Assembly (NCBI GenBank): GCA_964504565.1
Contig: CAZDEY010000011.1
Location: forward strand, 62,001 to 126,000
DNA length: 64,000 nucleotides
Source: Cesiribacter sp964504565
GTDB taxonomy: Bacteria; Bacteroidota; Bacteroidia; Cytophagales; Cyclobacteriaceae
Direction: 5' to 3'
This document shows, in pieces, positions 24,422-34,274 of this stretch. The number at the start of each line of letters is the position of its first letter. The first letter of the stretch is position 1. The position numbers were made by a program, and so were the translations under genes. The notes under the pieces were generated by a model that did not search any database, was not told the origin of the DNA, and was given only the letters and a program-made list of their open reading frames with translations.

Positions 24422-25545
24422 GGGGCAGTAATCTGCTCGGGTTTTACATAAAACCTGTCCTTCAATTTCAGAAACAAGCTTTCGTAATAATGAAAGCTTA
24501 ACCAGGCTACTACGTACACCATTAAAAAGTACGGCACAAAAGCTATCCATCCTTTCCCTACAAAGGGAGAAGCTATTTTATAAAACACTGCCATTAGCGC
24601 CCAGTGAAACAGATACATACCGTAGGAAACTTTGCCTACCGATACCAAAAATCTAGTATTGAAAAGAGCTAAAAGCGACCATTTTTTTAGGTCTGATAGC
24701 TGTATTAAAGCTATAATCATTAAGGCGAAGCAAATATTCAGTACCGTGTATGACCAGACATGCTGGTAATTGGCAACCACCGCTATAGCGTAGCCCAGGG
24801 TTTGTATACTTAGCTCGTAACCCTGACTAACTAAACTCTGCCAGTTGACCAATCCAATAACTATCGCTATAATTAAGCTTAACCCAAATGCCATACCGGC
24901 TTTAGGTAATTTTTTAGGAAGTTGGAATAGGGTAATTGCTCCGCCAATGGCAAACGCATCAAAGTGGCTTAGGGTAAACCAATAAATAGCTTCGCCGGCG
25001 GCTTCAGTATCTTCGGTTAAGGTTAAAAACCATTCACCGGTAAAATACCTTATTATCGGTCCGGCCAATACTACCAAAGGTATAAACCAGCGTAGTACGT
25101 TACTTGGCATAATAAATAGTAGTATAGGCCACACCAAGTAAAACTGTTCTTCTACCGATAGCGACCATAAGTGAGTAAACAAGGGGGAGTGGCTCCAGTC
25201 GGGTAAAATTCGGGTATAGTTGTACGTGTAAGTAAACAGATAGGGGAGCTTACCTTGGCCGGTTTCGGGCGTACCCATAACTAAAAAGGCCAGCGCTATT
25301 AACAGCAGGTAAGTAAAATAAATCGGGAAAATCCGGATAGTTCTTCGCCAGTAGAACCTCTTTAAGTAATAACCAAGGCTATATTGTTTTTCGGCTAGCA
25401 GAATGCGGGTAATTAAATAACCACTTAGCACAAAGAAAACTTGAACACCCATCCAGCCGATTGGCAGTAACTGAAAGTGAAAGAGCATAACTAGGGTAAC
25501 CGCTATAGCTCGCAGGCCATCGAGGGAACGGATGTAGGTTGGCAT
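24418..25545 (-). CDS. Acyltransferase family 3 membrane protein (OafA-like)
   Basis: This 375-residue integral membrane acyltransferase has the strongest family signature in the window: SLDGLRAIAV with conserved Arg12, His23 in LFHFQLLP, and GVQVFFVLSGYLI. About ten helices follow. It resembles the OafA/LPS O-acetylase branch without the extra SGNH domain, and probably acetylates a surface glycan. Its 3' end overlaps the HAD gene tail-to-tail at the stop codons, with no terminator between them. Confidence 0.87.
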   Translation of the reverse strand: MPTYIRSLDGLRAIAVTLVMLFHFQLLPIGWMGVQVFFVLSGYLITRILLAEKQYSLGYYLKRFYWRRTIRIFPIYFTYLLLIALAFLVMGTPETGQGKLPYLFTYTYNYTRILPDWSHSPLFTHLWSLSVEEQFYLVWPILLFIMPSNVLRWFIPLVVLAGPIIRYFTGEWFLTLTEDTEAAGEAIYWFTLSHFDAFAIGGAITLFQLPKKLPKAGMAFGLSLIIAIVIGLVNWQSLVSQGYELSIQTLGYAIAVVANYQHVWSYTVLNICFALMIIALIQLSDLKKWSLLALFNTRFLVSVGKVSYGMYLFHWALMAVFYKIASPFVGKGWIAFVPYFLMVYVVAWLSFHYYESLFLKLKDRFYVKPEQITAP

Positions 25546-25584
25546 AAAGAAAAAAATATTACGGTTGGTAACTTACAAAAAAGG

Positions 25585-25614
25585 TAAAAAAAAATGCCCG
25601 GTAAAGCCGGACAT
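25585..25614 (-). terminator. Terminator of the 2,226-residue T9SS protein gene
   Basis: On the minus strand ATGTCCGG/CCGGGCAT (one mismatch) is followed by about nine T residues, 28 bases after the stop at 25642. It separates the giant gene from the acyltransferase downstream. Confidence 0.85.
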
Positions 25615-25641
25615 CTTTTTGGTAAGAAACTACTCCTCTGA

Positions 25642-28600
25642 TTATTGCTTAACAAATCTAATGATTTTACTATCAAATTCCGAAGTTTTTACCCTTAGTA
25701 AATACACTCCTACCGGAATTTCTTCACTTTTCAGGTTAACTTTTAATTCATTCCAACCCTCGCGAGTAATGTAAGATCTTTGAAGAACTAATCGACCGGT
25801 TAAATCGACAATTCTAACTTCAGCCCGGTCACTAACAGTTCCGGTAAACCCTACGTTTAACATGCCTTCAGTCGGGTTAGGGTAAGCCGTAAGATCGGCT
25901 CCGGACTGTACAATAGCTTCAGCATTGGCCAATTGTGCTTCCCGGGCACCGTTAGTATTTAGGTTGCCCTGGGCTTCTATCATTAAAGCACTCAGGTAAG
26001 CGTAACGGGCGGTAGGGCCGGCCTCAGCTTCCAGGTTAATAACCCCGTTGATATCCGGCTTCACATCTCGGATTACTGCGGTATTAGTTAGGTTGTTCTG
26101 AACATCCAGATATACCTTTTTATTATTTATCCGGTATTCGGTTACGCCGTTTCGGGTACCAAAGGCACTAGCTGCAAACAGACGGATATTATAAAGCTGA
26201 TTAGGATTCAAATCGCTAATTCTGGTAATTGAAATAGTTCCTATTTCGTTGAAGTAGAAAGTTTTAATTACCCTATCATCGTATATGCCGGCTCCGTTAG
26301 CATCTGGTCCAAAGGCATTGCTACCTTCCCAGGGCTCTTGTAACCTAAGGTCAATATTGGTGTCTACCCAGGTAACGTTAGAAGCATCTGAGCTTTCTCT
26401 ATCTCGTTTAAGGTTGCTCCAGGTTAAACCGTTTACCGGAACCTTATCCAGATTGTTCCAAGGCGCCGGAGCATTTCTGGCGTTAGCTGGTGAGTTGGCA
26501 CTTTTGTTAACATTTATATAAACTACGTAGTCCAGGGTGCGAGCCGAAGCTGGCAAAGAATATTCAGAACCAGCCCCTGAATTTGCTTTAACCCGGTATT
26601 CGTAGTTGGTAGCCCGGTCTACGGTAGCATCAATGTAGGAAGTAACATTGGTACCTACAGTAGCTAAATTGGCAAAAGTTCCGCTAGGTTTAACCCGGCG
26701 CTGAATGGTAAAGCCGGTTTCCTGGTAGCTGTTATCTTCCCAACTTAATTCTACCTGATGCTGACGGGTTTTTTGGTTTCTGGTGCCGTAGGCTTTTAAA
26801 TTATCCGGACGCAGTACCTTGCCATCATTATCATATTCCAAAATCTCCAGGGCATTTAGGTAGGCAAAGGCACCATCGGCGCGCTTTACATTTACTATTA
26901 TTACTCCATTAGCATCAGCCAGCAAGCCGTTTATTTGAACGGTATTGTCGGTATTGCTTTGCACGGGTAAGTTAACTACCTGCCCGCTAGAATTATAGGA
27001 GGTTGAACCATTAAGGCTTTGGTAAATAGAACTACCGAAGAAGCGGATGTTGTACCGTTTATTGGCTTTAAGGCCGCTTAGCTGTAGTGGGCGGTCGTAT
27101 ATGTTATTGGTATAAAAATACGTCTTCATTACCCTATCAATATAGCGACCGCTATTATCACCGGTTTCTGCTCCAAGCTCTTCTCCGCCATTCCAGCTTT
27201 GCAGGTTGGTGATAGTGTAGCCGGTACTTTGGTTCAATTCATTTAATAGGTTGGGCAAAAAGGTATTCCGGGCTATTCGGCCGTTCATATTGTTCCATGG
27301 GGCGGGGGCCTCATTGCTCATGTTGAAGTTCACCAGGGTCGATACCTTTTCTTTATCAGTAACCCGAATGGTTAGCAGTTTAACATCATCTTCATCGCCA
27401 TCGGAAGCGGTTATGAAAATATTAGTGTGGTTGCCTCTAAACTGAGAACCTGGGTTATTTATGGTAATCTTAGCCCGGGTGTTAGATACTTTAGTCAAGC
27501 TGGCGAACGATGGCATATTAGCTGCTGAAAGAGTAACATTGTCTCCTTCCCGATCTTCTATGTCAAAGAAAAATTCGGTTACGGTTTCTTCTTTGCCGCC
27601 AATTAAACCGGGTAGGTTAAGCACCACCGGAGCCCGGTTAGGAATATTAATTTGAGCTACATTGCTGTAGGCTGAGTTGCCGCTATTGCCTTTAGCCCGC
27701 ACCCTATAGGCGTAGCTTTGACGGCCCACACCAGTAGCATCAAAATACGCTTCGGTTTCAGCACCGAGTTCGGCTATGGTAGTGAAAGTACCGCCGTTAG
27801 CACTACGTTGTAACTCGTAAGCTACTTCGTTAAAGCTATTATCTGTCCAGCTTAAGCTTACCCCGCCTCCGGAGCCTAAAGTCGCAACCAAATCGGTAGC
27901 AGCTAACGGAATACTTCCGTCGTCGTACATTGATTCGATAATCATACTGTTCAAATAACTTTGACCAGTATTGCCCGTACGTCTGATTTGAAGAATTATT
28001 TCGCCATTAGCCGGAGGTCTAAGAGAGGTAAATCGAACAACATTGCTCGTATTATTTAAAACTTCCAGGGTTTTGGTAACCCCATTTACAGTATAGCTAG
28101 TAACGCCCGGATTGGCATTGGTGGTTGAGCCCATAAGCTCAAGGGCGTACGTAAGGTCGGGGTTAAGTCCGCTTATTCTTATTGAGCGGGTGTTTCCGTC
28201 TGAGTGACCGGAGAAATAGGTATTAAGTACCGGATCCGGATACTTACCGCTGTCGTTTCCGGTCATTGGCCCTTTGTTATCTTGGCCAAACGTACTAAGC
28301 AAGGTTATGGTAGTATTTGTAATTGTGCCATCGGTAGCTCTTAAATTCGCTACTGATTTGCCAGCTGATGGATACTGGGCAAAGTTAATCCAGGGGCTGG
28401 GAGCCTGCAGGTGGAAACTTTGATTCATATTCACCTTAATTACCTTAGTGGTAGATACCTTAGTTACAGTAAGTGGGAATGTTTTACGAGTTACCCCTCC
28501 TTTGCTATCGGTAACTTTAACGGTAACCTGATACTTACCGGCATGGCCGTAATTAGGCGAAATAGTAAGAATTGACATACCATTTCTTACTGCTTGCGCA

Positions 28601-31600
28601 CTTATAAAAGAAGGGGTGCCGGTTTCTAAACTAATAGTCATAGCATCGTTATTGGCATCAGTAGCCGAGACCGACATCTGGCGACTTTCATTTTCCAGAA
28701 TTATTTGCTCCGCTAAGTTTGAAATAACGGGTGTCCAGTTACTATTTACAGCTAAACTAATGGTTTCTGAACTACTGCCTCCGTAAATATCCGTGGCGGC
28801 TAGTACTATGCCGGAATAAGTCCTTTGGTCGTAGAAACTGGTGCTGGCTACGGTAAGGTTGGCCGTGCCATCATTGTTATTTACAAGGCTACAAAACGAA
28901 GGAAGCCCTTGAGCCGAAAAGGTGATAGCATCGCCATCGGCATCGGTAGCCCTTAGTTCAAAAGTTGTGGTGGCTCCGTAGCGGGCGCTTATGTTACCGG
29001 TGGCAGCTAGCACTGGGTTATTATTTCCGGCTACTGCGGTAATTTCGTTACTGAAGTCACCTTTAAACGTATTAAACCCTCTAACCTTATAGGTATAAGT
29101 TGTATTGGCCAATATATTATCATCGCGGAACGAGCTTACATTAGCCTGATTAAAGGTTTTATACAAAATATTATTCCTGAAAATCTCGAAGCCGGTTTCA
29201 TTGGTGGCATTATCAGTCCAGTTAAGCTGAATTGAATTGGCACCACTTATGGTAGCGGCTAAATTAGTAGGGGCGTTAGGTCCGGGCGGAGTGGCTGGGG
29301 TGGTAGCATTAGGCCATTCTTGCCCAATAACATGGTCAGGAATAAGTTGCTTAGCCAGGTTAGGACCGCTGTAGCGAACTTCGAGACCGAAGCCCCCAGA
29401 ACCTTGGCGGTACGCAACCATAATATCGTGGAAACCCTGGCTTAAGCTAACTGAACCGTTACGTTCGGTCATTCCCTGGTTAAAATCGTTGGCAACTACT
29501 TGGTTGTTATTGATATACAGAACACTTCCGTCATCCGAGGTGGTGTAAAAGGTATAACTACCCGCAGTTGAAATCCAGATTTTACCTGAGTATTTAAAGG
29601 CAAAATTAGAATTAGTGGTACGGGGCGAAAGGCTAAAGTTATGAATTCGGCCAGTACTGGTTGGGGTTACCGTACCCGCAATTATCCCATTAAGGTTACT
29701 ATAATTACCGGTGTAGTACTCATAATTCAATGCCTGAAACTCCGCTCCCGCAAAGTCTGATTCGCCGCCTTGTCCAATAGCTTTTATTTTGTAGAAGTAT
29801 TTGGTAAGGGGCTGTACGTTATTTTGGTCGGTATACGAAGTAGCATTGGCCCCGGTAGTCGCTACAATAGTGAACGGCCCGGCATTGCTGGTACTGCGGA
29901 AAATTTCGAACCCGGTTTCGTTAGTGCTTCTATCGGTCCAGGTTAACCTAACTGAATTAAAGGCTTGAGCAGTAGCTGTTAAGTTAGCCGGTGAGGTAGG
30001 CCTGGCCGGAACTGAGTAGCTTTCGGTTAAGGCTGCCGCCGGAATAAGTTCTTTAGCTTTAGTAGAACTTGACCATCTTACATCTAACGTTTGACCACTG
30101 CCATTTTCAAAGTACAAAACTTTTATCTTATGCATTCCGGCAGTAAGGTTAGGTACATTGCCACCAACTTCCCGCGGGCCATGAGTACCATCGTTATTTA
30201 CCACCTCAACGTCATCAATATAAAGTTTGCTGCCGTCGTCGGAGTTGGTAAAGAATTTATAAGTATCGTTAGTCGGAATGTTTATCCAGCCTTCGTATTT
30301 AAAAGCAAATCTATCATCAGTATCCCTTACACTAATGTCGAAGGTAGGAATAGTAGAAATTCTAGAAGGGTTTAAGCTTTCAATCTCCGCAACCTGGCTT
30401 AAATTATCATGCTTATAGTAGTAGTAAATTAACCCTTGGGCAAAAGTAGAGGCCGAAGCCTGGTTGGAGAAGGGTGAATAATTATTGCCTCTATCCTTAG
30501 CCCTAACCGAAATAGTATAGTTTTGGCGGGCAACCAGGCCGTGGTCACTATTTAAGGTAAACAGCGTATCGGTTGTAGTGGCTAGTAGGCTATTATTTGC
30601 CCAAACCTCATACTGAATAGTGCCAAAATTATCCGAATTATCGGTGGACTGGCCCCACTGAAGTACAATTTTATCGCGGGTAGCACCTAGGGTAGTTAGT
30701 GTTTGTGGGGTAGAAGGGGCCAACTCGTCAGCCAACGTTCTTTCGCTACCGCTGCTATAGGGCGAACCACCATTCTGGTTGACTGCTCTTATTTTATAGT
30801 AGTAACGGGTATCTGGCTGAAGGTCGGTATGATTGAAGACAGTAGTATTAGCCGGAAGCTGAGCGGTCAACGTCCAGGGGCCGGTTCCGGTAGGGCCGCT
30901 ATAAATTTCAAAGCCGGTTTCGTTGTTACTGTTATCGGCCCAACGTAGCACAAGTTCAGTTTGGCCGGCAATATCTATCTGAGGCAGACCGGGGCCGTTA
31001 AGGGCATTATCTACCCCGTAGGTAACTTTAATTGTATTAGATGTTGCGCTAGGGCAGCCGTTACGTACTGTACCTACTAACGAATAGCTACCGGCACTAG
31101 TAACCTCTAGAAACTCTTTATTACTTCCGTTTGACCAGGTATACGTATTATATGTATTGGTTTTAGGCTTTATTATAACCGAAGTTCTACCGTCAAGCGT
31201 GGGCAGGGCAGTTGGTCCGTCAGCAACTAGTTCCGGCGTAGGGCTGGGGCCCACAAACTGTACTTCCAGTGGCTCCGACCAATAAGACCAAGCTCCACTA
31301 GCTGACCTTTTTACTCTTACTCGGTACGTTCCTAATTGATTGTACTGATATTGGTTACTGGTTGCACCGCTAATGGTTACTCCGTTTCGTTGCCATTCAT
31401 ACGCAGCAAAGCCGCTCTGAATACCTAATGTACCCTGAACTGCTTCTCCGGAACAAAAATTAGACTTGAAGTAGAGCGGATGAATATTAAGAACATTGGC
31501 TCGCTGTAGGAAAGGAAAGAAGTCGCTTTCGTTATACATTCTGCCCCAGGTACCGTGGCCCAAATCGGGATAGTAGGCGTAAGTATGATTAGCTCCTTTA

Positions 31601-32322
31601 GCTTTAAACGCATTGGCAACGCTATTGCCTACAGAGGGAGAGGGTCGTTTGTCTAACCCGCCTTGCGCTTGCCAAACCGCCTTAAATTTAATATTGTCAA
31701 TGTAACTATCAGTAGTGTAGCCGGTAATTGCGGCCGACATAGGTATGGCGGCAGCAATATGCGTAGGATAATTACTAGCCATTCTCCAAACTATAGAACC
31801 ACCCCCTGAAAGCCCGTGCACTGCCACCCGGTTAGGGTCTACCCCCAAATTCTGAACTGCCTGTTCAATAAAGCGAATTAAGTTGGGTTCATGAACCTGG
31901 CTTAAAAATTCTGTAGGGCTTTGGTAGGCCATTACAAAGCCGGTATACCTACCGCTATTTCGGGCACTTAAGTGTTCTCTAGCTCCGTAGCGCAATTGGT
32001 AATTGTTGTCGCAGTTGCTATGCTCTCCCGCTTCGCCAATACCGTGCATCATTATGGTAAGTGGGTACGAATTAGGGGCTACAGTAGCGCTATCAAATCC
32101 TTGCGGATACAGCAAGCGGAAGGGGAGGCCATTAATAATAAATGGCTTGAAGGGCGAGGTATCCCAACCTAGTCTGATGTTGTCAGGATTATACGTCCAG
32201 GGTTGAACTAAATTGTTGTTGGTTGGTTTTGGAGTGTCGCAATTTAAACCGGGGTTAACTTGCGCATTGGCAGCTACTGCAAACAGGGCAGGCACTACCA
32301 GGGTTAGTAAAAATTTTCTCAT
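25642..32322 (-). CDS. Giant secreted esterase/adhesin-like protein with PA14, Fn3, APWNN and T9SS domains
   Basis: This 2,226-residue protein starts at ATG 32322, where the signal peptide (1-21) begins; the frame extends upstream only to a TTG. An alpha/beta-hydrolase domain of the PHB depolymerase/feruloyl esterase type (about 50-275) has nucleophile Ser172 in HGLSGGG and His256 in DLGHGTW. Ig- and Fn3-like domains (290-625), PA14 (630-765), Fn3, a second PA14 (865-990), Fn3, two cadherin/Ig-like domains (1103-1285), three APWNN modules (1294-1465, 1660-1830, 1934-2117) with Fn3 and Ig-like spacers, and a T9SS domain (2145-2226) follow. PA14 domains usually bind glycans. It is probably a surface or released polysaccharide esterase. 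Confidence 0.87.
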   Translation of the reverse strand: MRKFLLTLVVPALFAVAANAQVNPGLNCDTPKPTNNNLVQPWTYNPDNIRLGWDTSPFKPFIINGLPFRLLYPQGFDSATVAPNSYPLTIMMHGIGEAGEHSNCDNNYQLRYGAREHLSARNSGRYTGFVMAYQSPTEFLSQVHEPNLIRFIEQAVQNLGVDPNRVAVHGLSGGGSIVWRMASNYPTHIAAAIPMSAAITGYTTDSYIDNIKFKAVWQAQGGLDKRPSPSVGNSVANAFKAKGANHTYAYYPDLGHGTWGRMYNESDFFPFLQRANVLNIHPLYFKSNFCSGEAVQGTLGIQSGFAAYEWQRNGVTISGATSNQYQYNQLGTYRVRVKRSASGAWSYWSEPLEVQFVGPSPTPELVADGPTALPTLDGRTSVIIKPKTNTYNTYTWSNGSNKEFLEVTSAGSYSLVGTVRNGCPSATSNTIKVTYGVDNALNGPGLPQIDIAGQTELVLRWADNSNNETGFEIYSGPTGTGPWTLTAQLPANTTVFNHTDLQPDTRYYYKIRAVNQNGGSPYSSGSERTLADELAPSTPQTLTTLGATRDKIVLQWGQSTDNSDNFGTIQYEVWANNSLLATTTDTLFTLNSDHGLVARQNYTISVRAKDRGNNYSPFSNQASASTFAQGLIYYYYKHDNLSQVAEIESLNPSRISTIPTFDISVRDTDDRFAFKYEGWINIPTNDTYKFFTNSDDGSKLYIDDVEVVNNDGTHGPREVGGNVPNLTAGMHKIKVLYFENGSGQTLDVRWSSSTKAKELIPAAALTESYSVPARPTSPANLTATAQAFNSVRLTWTDRSTNETGFEIFRSTSNAGPFTIVATTGANATSYTDQNNVQPLTKYFYKIKAIGQGGESDFAGAEFQALNYEYYTGNYSNLNGIIAGTVTPTSTGRIHNFSLSPRTTNSNFAFKYSGKIWISTAGSYTFYTTSDDGSVLYINNNQVVANDFNQGMTERNGSVSLSQGFHDIMVAYRQGSGGFGLEVRYSGPNLAKQLIPDHVIGQEWPNATTPATPPGPNAPTNLAATISGANSIQLNWTDNATNETGFEIFRNNILYKTFNQANVSSFRDDNILANTTYTYKVRGFNTFKGDFSNEITAVAGNNNPVLAATGNISARYGATTTFELRATDADGDAITFSAQGLPSFCSLVNNNDGTANLTVASTSFYDQRTYSGIVLAATDIYGGSSSETISLAVNSNWTPVISNLAEQIILENESRQMSVSATDANNDAMTISLETGTPSFISAQAVRNGMSILTISPNYGHAGKYQVTVKVTDSKGGVTRKTFPLTVTKVSTTKVIKVNMNQSFHLQAPSPWINFAQYPSAGKSVANLRATDGTITNTTITLLSTFGQDNKGPMTGNDSGKYPDPVLNTYFSGHSDGNTRSIRISGLNPDLTYALELMGSTTNANPGVTSYTVNGVTKTLEVLNNTSNVVRFTSLRPPANGEIILQIRRTGNTGQSYLNSMIIESMYDDGSIPLAATDLVATLGSGGGVSLSWTDNSFNEVAYELQRSANGGTFTTIAELGAETEAYFDATGVGRQSYAYRVRAKGNSGNSAYSNVAQINIPNRAPVVLNLPGLIGGKEETVTEFFFDIEDREGDNVTLSAANMPSFASLTKVSNTRAKITINNPGSQFRGNHTNIFITASDGDEDDVKLLTIRVTDKEKVSTLVNFNMSNEAPAPWNNMNGRIARNTFLPNLLNELNQSTGYTITNLQSWNGGEELGAETGDNSGRYIDRVMKTYFYTNNIYDRPLQLSGLKANKRYNIRFFGSSIYQSLNGSTSYNSSGQVVNLPVQSNTDNTVQINGLLADANGVIIVNVKRADGAFAYLNALEILEYDNDGKVLRPDNLKAYGTRNQKTRQHQVELSWEDNSYQETGFTIQRRVKPSGTFANLATVGTNVTSYIDATVDRATNYEYRVKANSGAGSEYSLPASARTLDYVVYINVNKSANSPANARNAPAPWNNLDKVPVNGLTWSNLKRDRESSDASNVTWVDTNIDLRLQEPWEGSNAFGPDANGAGIYDDRVIKTFYFNEIGTISITRISDLNPNQLYNIRLFAASAFGTRNGVTEYRINNKKVYLDVQNNLTNTAVIRDVKPDINGVINLEAEAGPTARYAYLSALMIEAQGNLNTNGAREAQLANAEAIVQSGADLTAYPNPTEGMLNVGFTGTVSDRAEVRIVDLTGRLVLQRSYITREGWNELKVNLKSEEIPVGVYLLRVKTSEFDSKIIRFVKQ

Positions 32323-32637
32323 TTGGAGCTCGTAATCAAGTAGAGTAGTGCGTAATATTTCAACGGTAAAACTAGGTAAAAAAATAGTGGAGTTCAATTT
32401 ATAATATAAATATTTCTATTAAAACAGGATGGTTCATACAAATAATTTAAAAAGTTATATTTGGGTCGTAACCTTATTGGTGGGCGAAGTGTAAGGTTTT
32501 AAGCCTAATACAGGATATTAGACTAAAAAGTTTCCTTAAAAAGGCAAGAAATTATACGTGTCTAACTTAAAGATTTGCATAGCTGTACAACCTAAGGGTG
32601 AATCCTTTAGGTATCCAAAAGAATATGTATGAAACCG
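32323..32637. other. Intergenic region upstream of the giant T9SS gene
   Basis: This 315-base AT-rich stretch has a weak -7 candidate for the downstream gene on the minus strand (TACCGTTG at 32368-32361, one mismatch) and an imperfect 8-bp inverted repeat at 32590-32612 just past the stop of the GT-C-like gene, without a T-run. No gene is visible. Confidence 0.4.
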
Positions 32638-34251
32638 CTATTTTCTGATATATACTTCTACAAAAGCATTGTTTTGGGGGCGGGGTGCCAAAAACTTATC
32701 AACCAGAAGGTATTCTTCTTTCAAAACCTCGTAGATCGGTTCGGGGTAAAAATTATTGAGCATGGGAATGGTTTCAAACAGCACCACATCGTAATACCCG
32801 TTTCGTAAGCGATTGTTAAAAAAATCTACTTCTCTACTAAACATGCTAACCCCTAAGTGGTACCAAAGCGGGGTACCTCGTTCCAGTTCATAACCAAGTT
32901 CGTAAGCCAGCGGAGTTAGCTCTGTCATATTTAAAATTTTGGCATCACCGCTTTGTACTACTTCCATTTGCCTAAGTCGCTGTACGCCATCTACTGTTTC
33001 GCTGGGCATATAAACCCCGGCAAAAGCTTTACTATCGGGTACAAACTTCCAGGTTGATAATTTCACTCCAACCCGGCTGGTATCGTAACTCTGGTGGTAA
33101 GTAAACACCGAAACTTCATTTTCGTTAACTGCAACGGTTTTTGGAGGGAAAAGCCGGTTGGTGACCCTAACTATATATTTATAGTAGGATCCTGACCACC
33201 ATAACATAATTCCGGCAAATGCAATAGCCATTACTGGTACGTTTGCTGGTAATTTATCTTGGAGAAGAGCAAATATTAGGTACGCTATAGCAAAGCTATG
33301 GTAGTAAATGTTATTGTCGGGTGGGGTATATGAAGTTACTTGAATAATTGCCGCCTGCACCAGTATGCCAATAGTTAGTAGGTAAAAAAGAACGTCCATT
33401 GGCTGACTTAAAAGGTTTTTAAACTTCTTAATTCTTACAATAAATAGAACTGTGCAGGCTACCATATAAAATTTTAGCCACTGCGACTCCTGAAAGAATA
33501 AGGTAGTTATATCCGAAATTTTCAGTCGGCTGTTGTGAGGCGGCTGACCATAGTTAAACCAGTACGAAAAATTGTAGGGCAGAAAGGGTACAATTAAAAT
33601 TGCGGCAAATACAGCTAGTGATACAATGTATAGTGATATAAACTTAACTGATTTAGATGCTATTGATAAGTATATTACCAAGGCTAAGTTCAGCATAATT
33701 GCCAGTCCGCCGCCATCTTGTTTAGTTAAGAATGATAGTACCGAAAACAATCCGGCTACGCTAATCCATACGATGCTTAGAAGGTTTTTAGGGGTTGTAT
33801 AGGATTTTACTAAGCAAGCAATACTTATTAGCTGGAAGACAAACACGGTTTGGTTATACCACGGCCAAAAATTCATCAGCAGGTAACTCAGGCAAAAAAA
33901 GAAAATAACAATAAACGACCAGCCCGGTTTTACCTGTAGGTTTTTAATTATTGACCTAAAGCTAAATCCGGCAGCTATATTTAGTACAAACTGGGCTTTA
34001 ACCAAGCTCATCATGTATGGGCCGAAAATTTTAAAGAACAAAGCCGGCAAAAGCCAGTAAGCATAACCGGTAGGCATACCAAAATCGCGATATGGTACTT
34101 GGCCTAAGTACAATCGGTAGGCACCTTCCCAACTCAAGAAAATATTAACCCGGTACGGATAGGTTAAAAAGAGGGGCAGCAGGCAAAATGCTAGTATAGT
34201 TGCGTATTCCAGAAAAACTAAGTACTTACCGGGGAGCCTTTTTAAAAGCAT
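32638..34251 (-). CDS. Polytopic membrane protein, probable GT-C glycosyltransferase
   Basis: This 537-residue protein has about eleven hydrophobic helices in the first 350 residues and a soluble C-terminal domain of about 150. The first external loop holds SWEGAYRLYLGQVPYRDFG, resembling the acidic loop of GT-C enzymes, which use polyprenyl-phosphate sugars as donors. The overall plan fits the GT-C superfamily (ArnT/GT39/GT83-like), but I recognise no specific family. It is near the polyprenyl-phosphate-pentose genes and could use their product, which is inference. It is followed on the minus strand by the giant T9SS gene, and an acyltransferase gene precedes it by 23 bases. Confidence 0.6.
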   Translation of the reverse strand: MLLKRLPGKYLVFLEYATILAFCLLPLFLTYPYRVNIFLSWEGAYRLYLGQVPYRDFGMPTGYAYWLLPALFFKIFGPYMMSLVKAQFVLNIAAGFSFRSIIKNLQVKPGWSFIVIFFFCLSYLLMNFWPWYNQTVFVFQLISIACLVKSYTTPKNLLSIVWISVAGLFSVLSFLTKQDGGGLAIMLNLALVIYLSIASKSVKFISLYIVSLAVFAAILIVPFLPYNFSYWFNYGQPPHNSRLKISDITTLFFQESQWLKFYMVACTVLFIVRIKKFKNLLSQPMDVLFYLLTIGILVQAAIIQVTSYTPPDNNIYYHSFAIAYLIFALLQDKLPANVPVMAIAFAGIMLWWSGSYYKYIVRVTNRLFPPKTVAVNENEVSVFTYHQSYDTSRVGVKLSTWKFVPDSKAFAGVYMPSETVDGVQRLRQMEVVQSGDAKILNMTELTPLAYELGYELERGTPLWYHLGVSMFSREVDFFNNRLRNGYYDVVLFETIPMLNNFYPEPIYEVLKEEYLLVDKFLAPRPQNNAFVEVYIRK

Positions 34252-34274
34252 AAAGAGGAGGTTATATAGTAATT

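Noticed and set aside
25642..32322. Repetitive Fn3/PA14 region as a tandem DNA repeat or array
   Set aside because: The repeats are visible only at protein level and are strongly diverged; no nucleotide-level periodicity was seen.
32590..32612. Imperfect inverted repeat after the GT-C-like gene as a terminator
   Set aside because: One arm has an extra base and there is no T-run on the minus strand, so it is mentioned only as part of the intergenic region.
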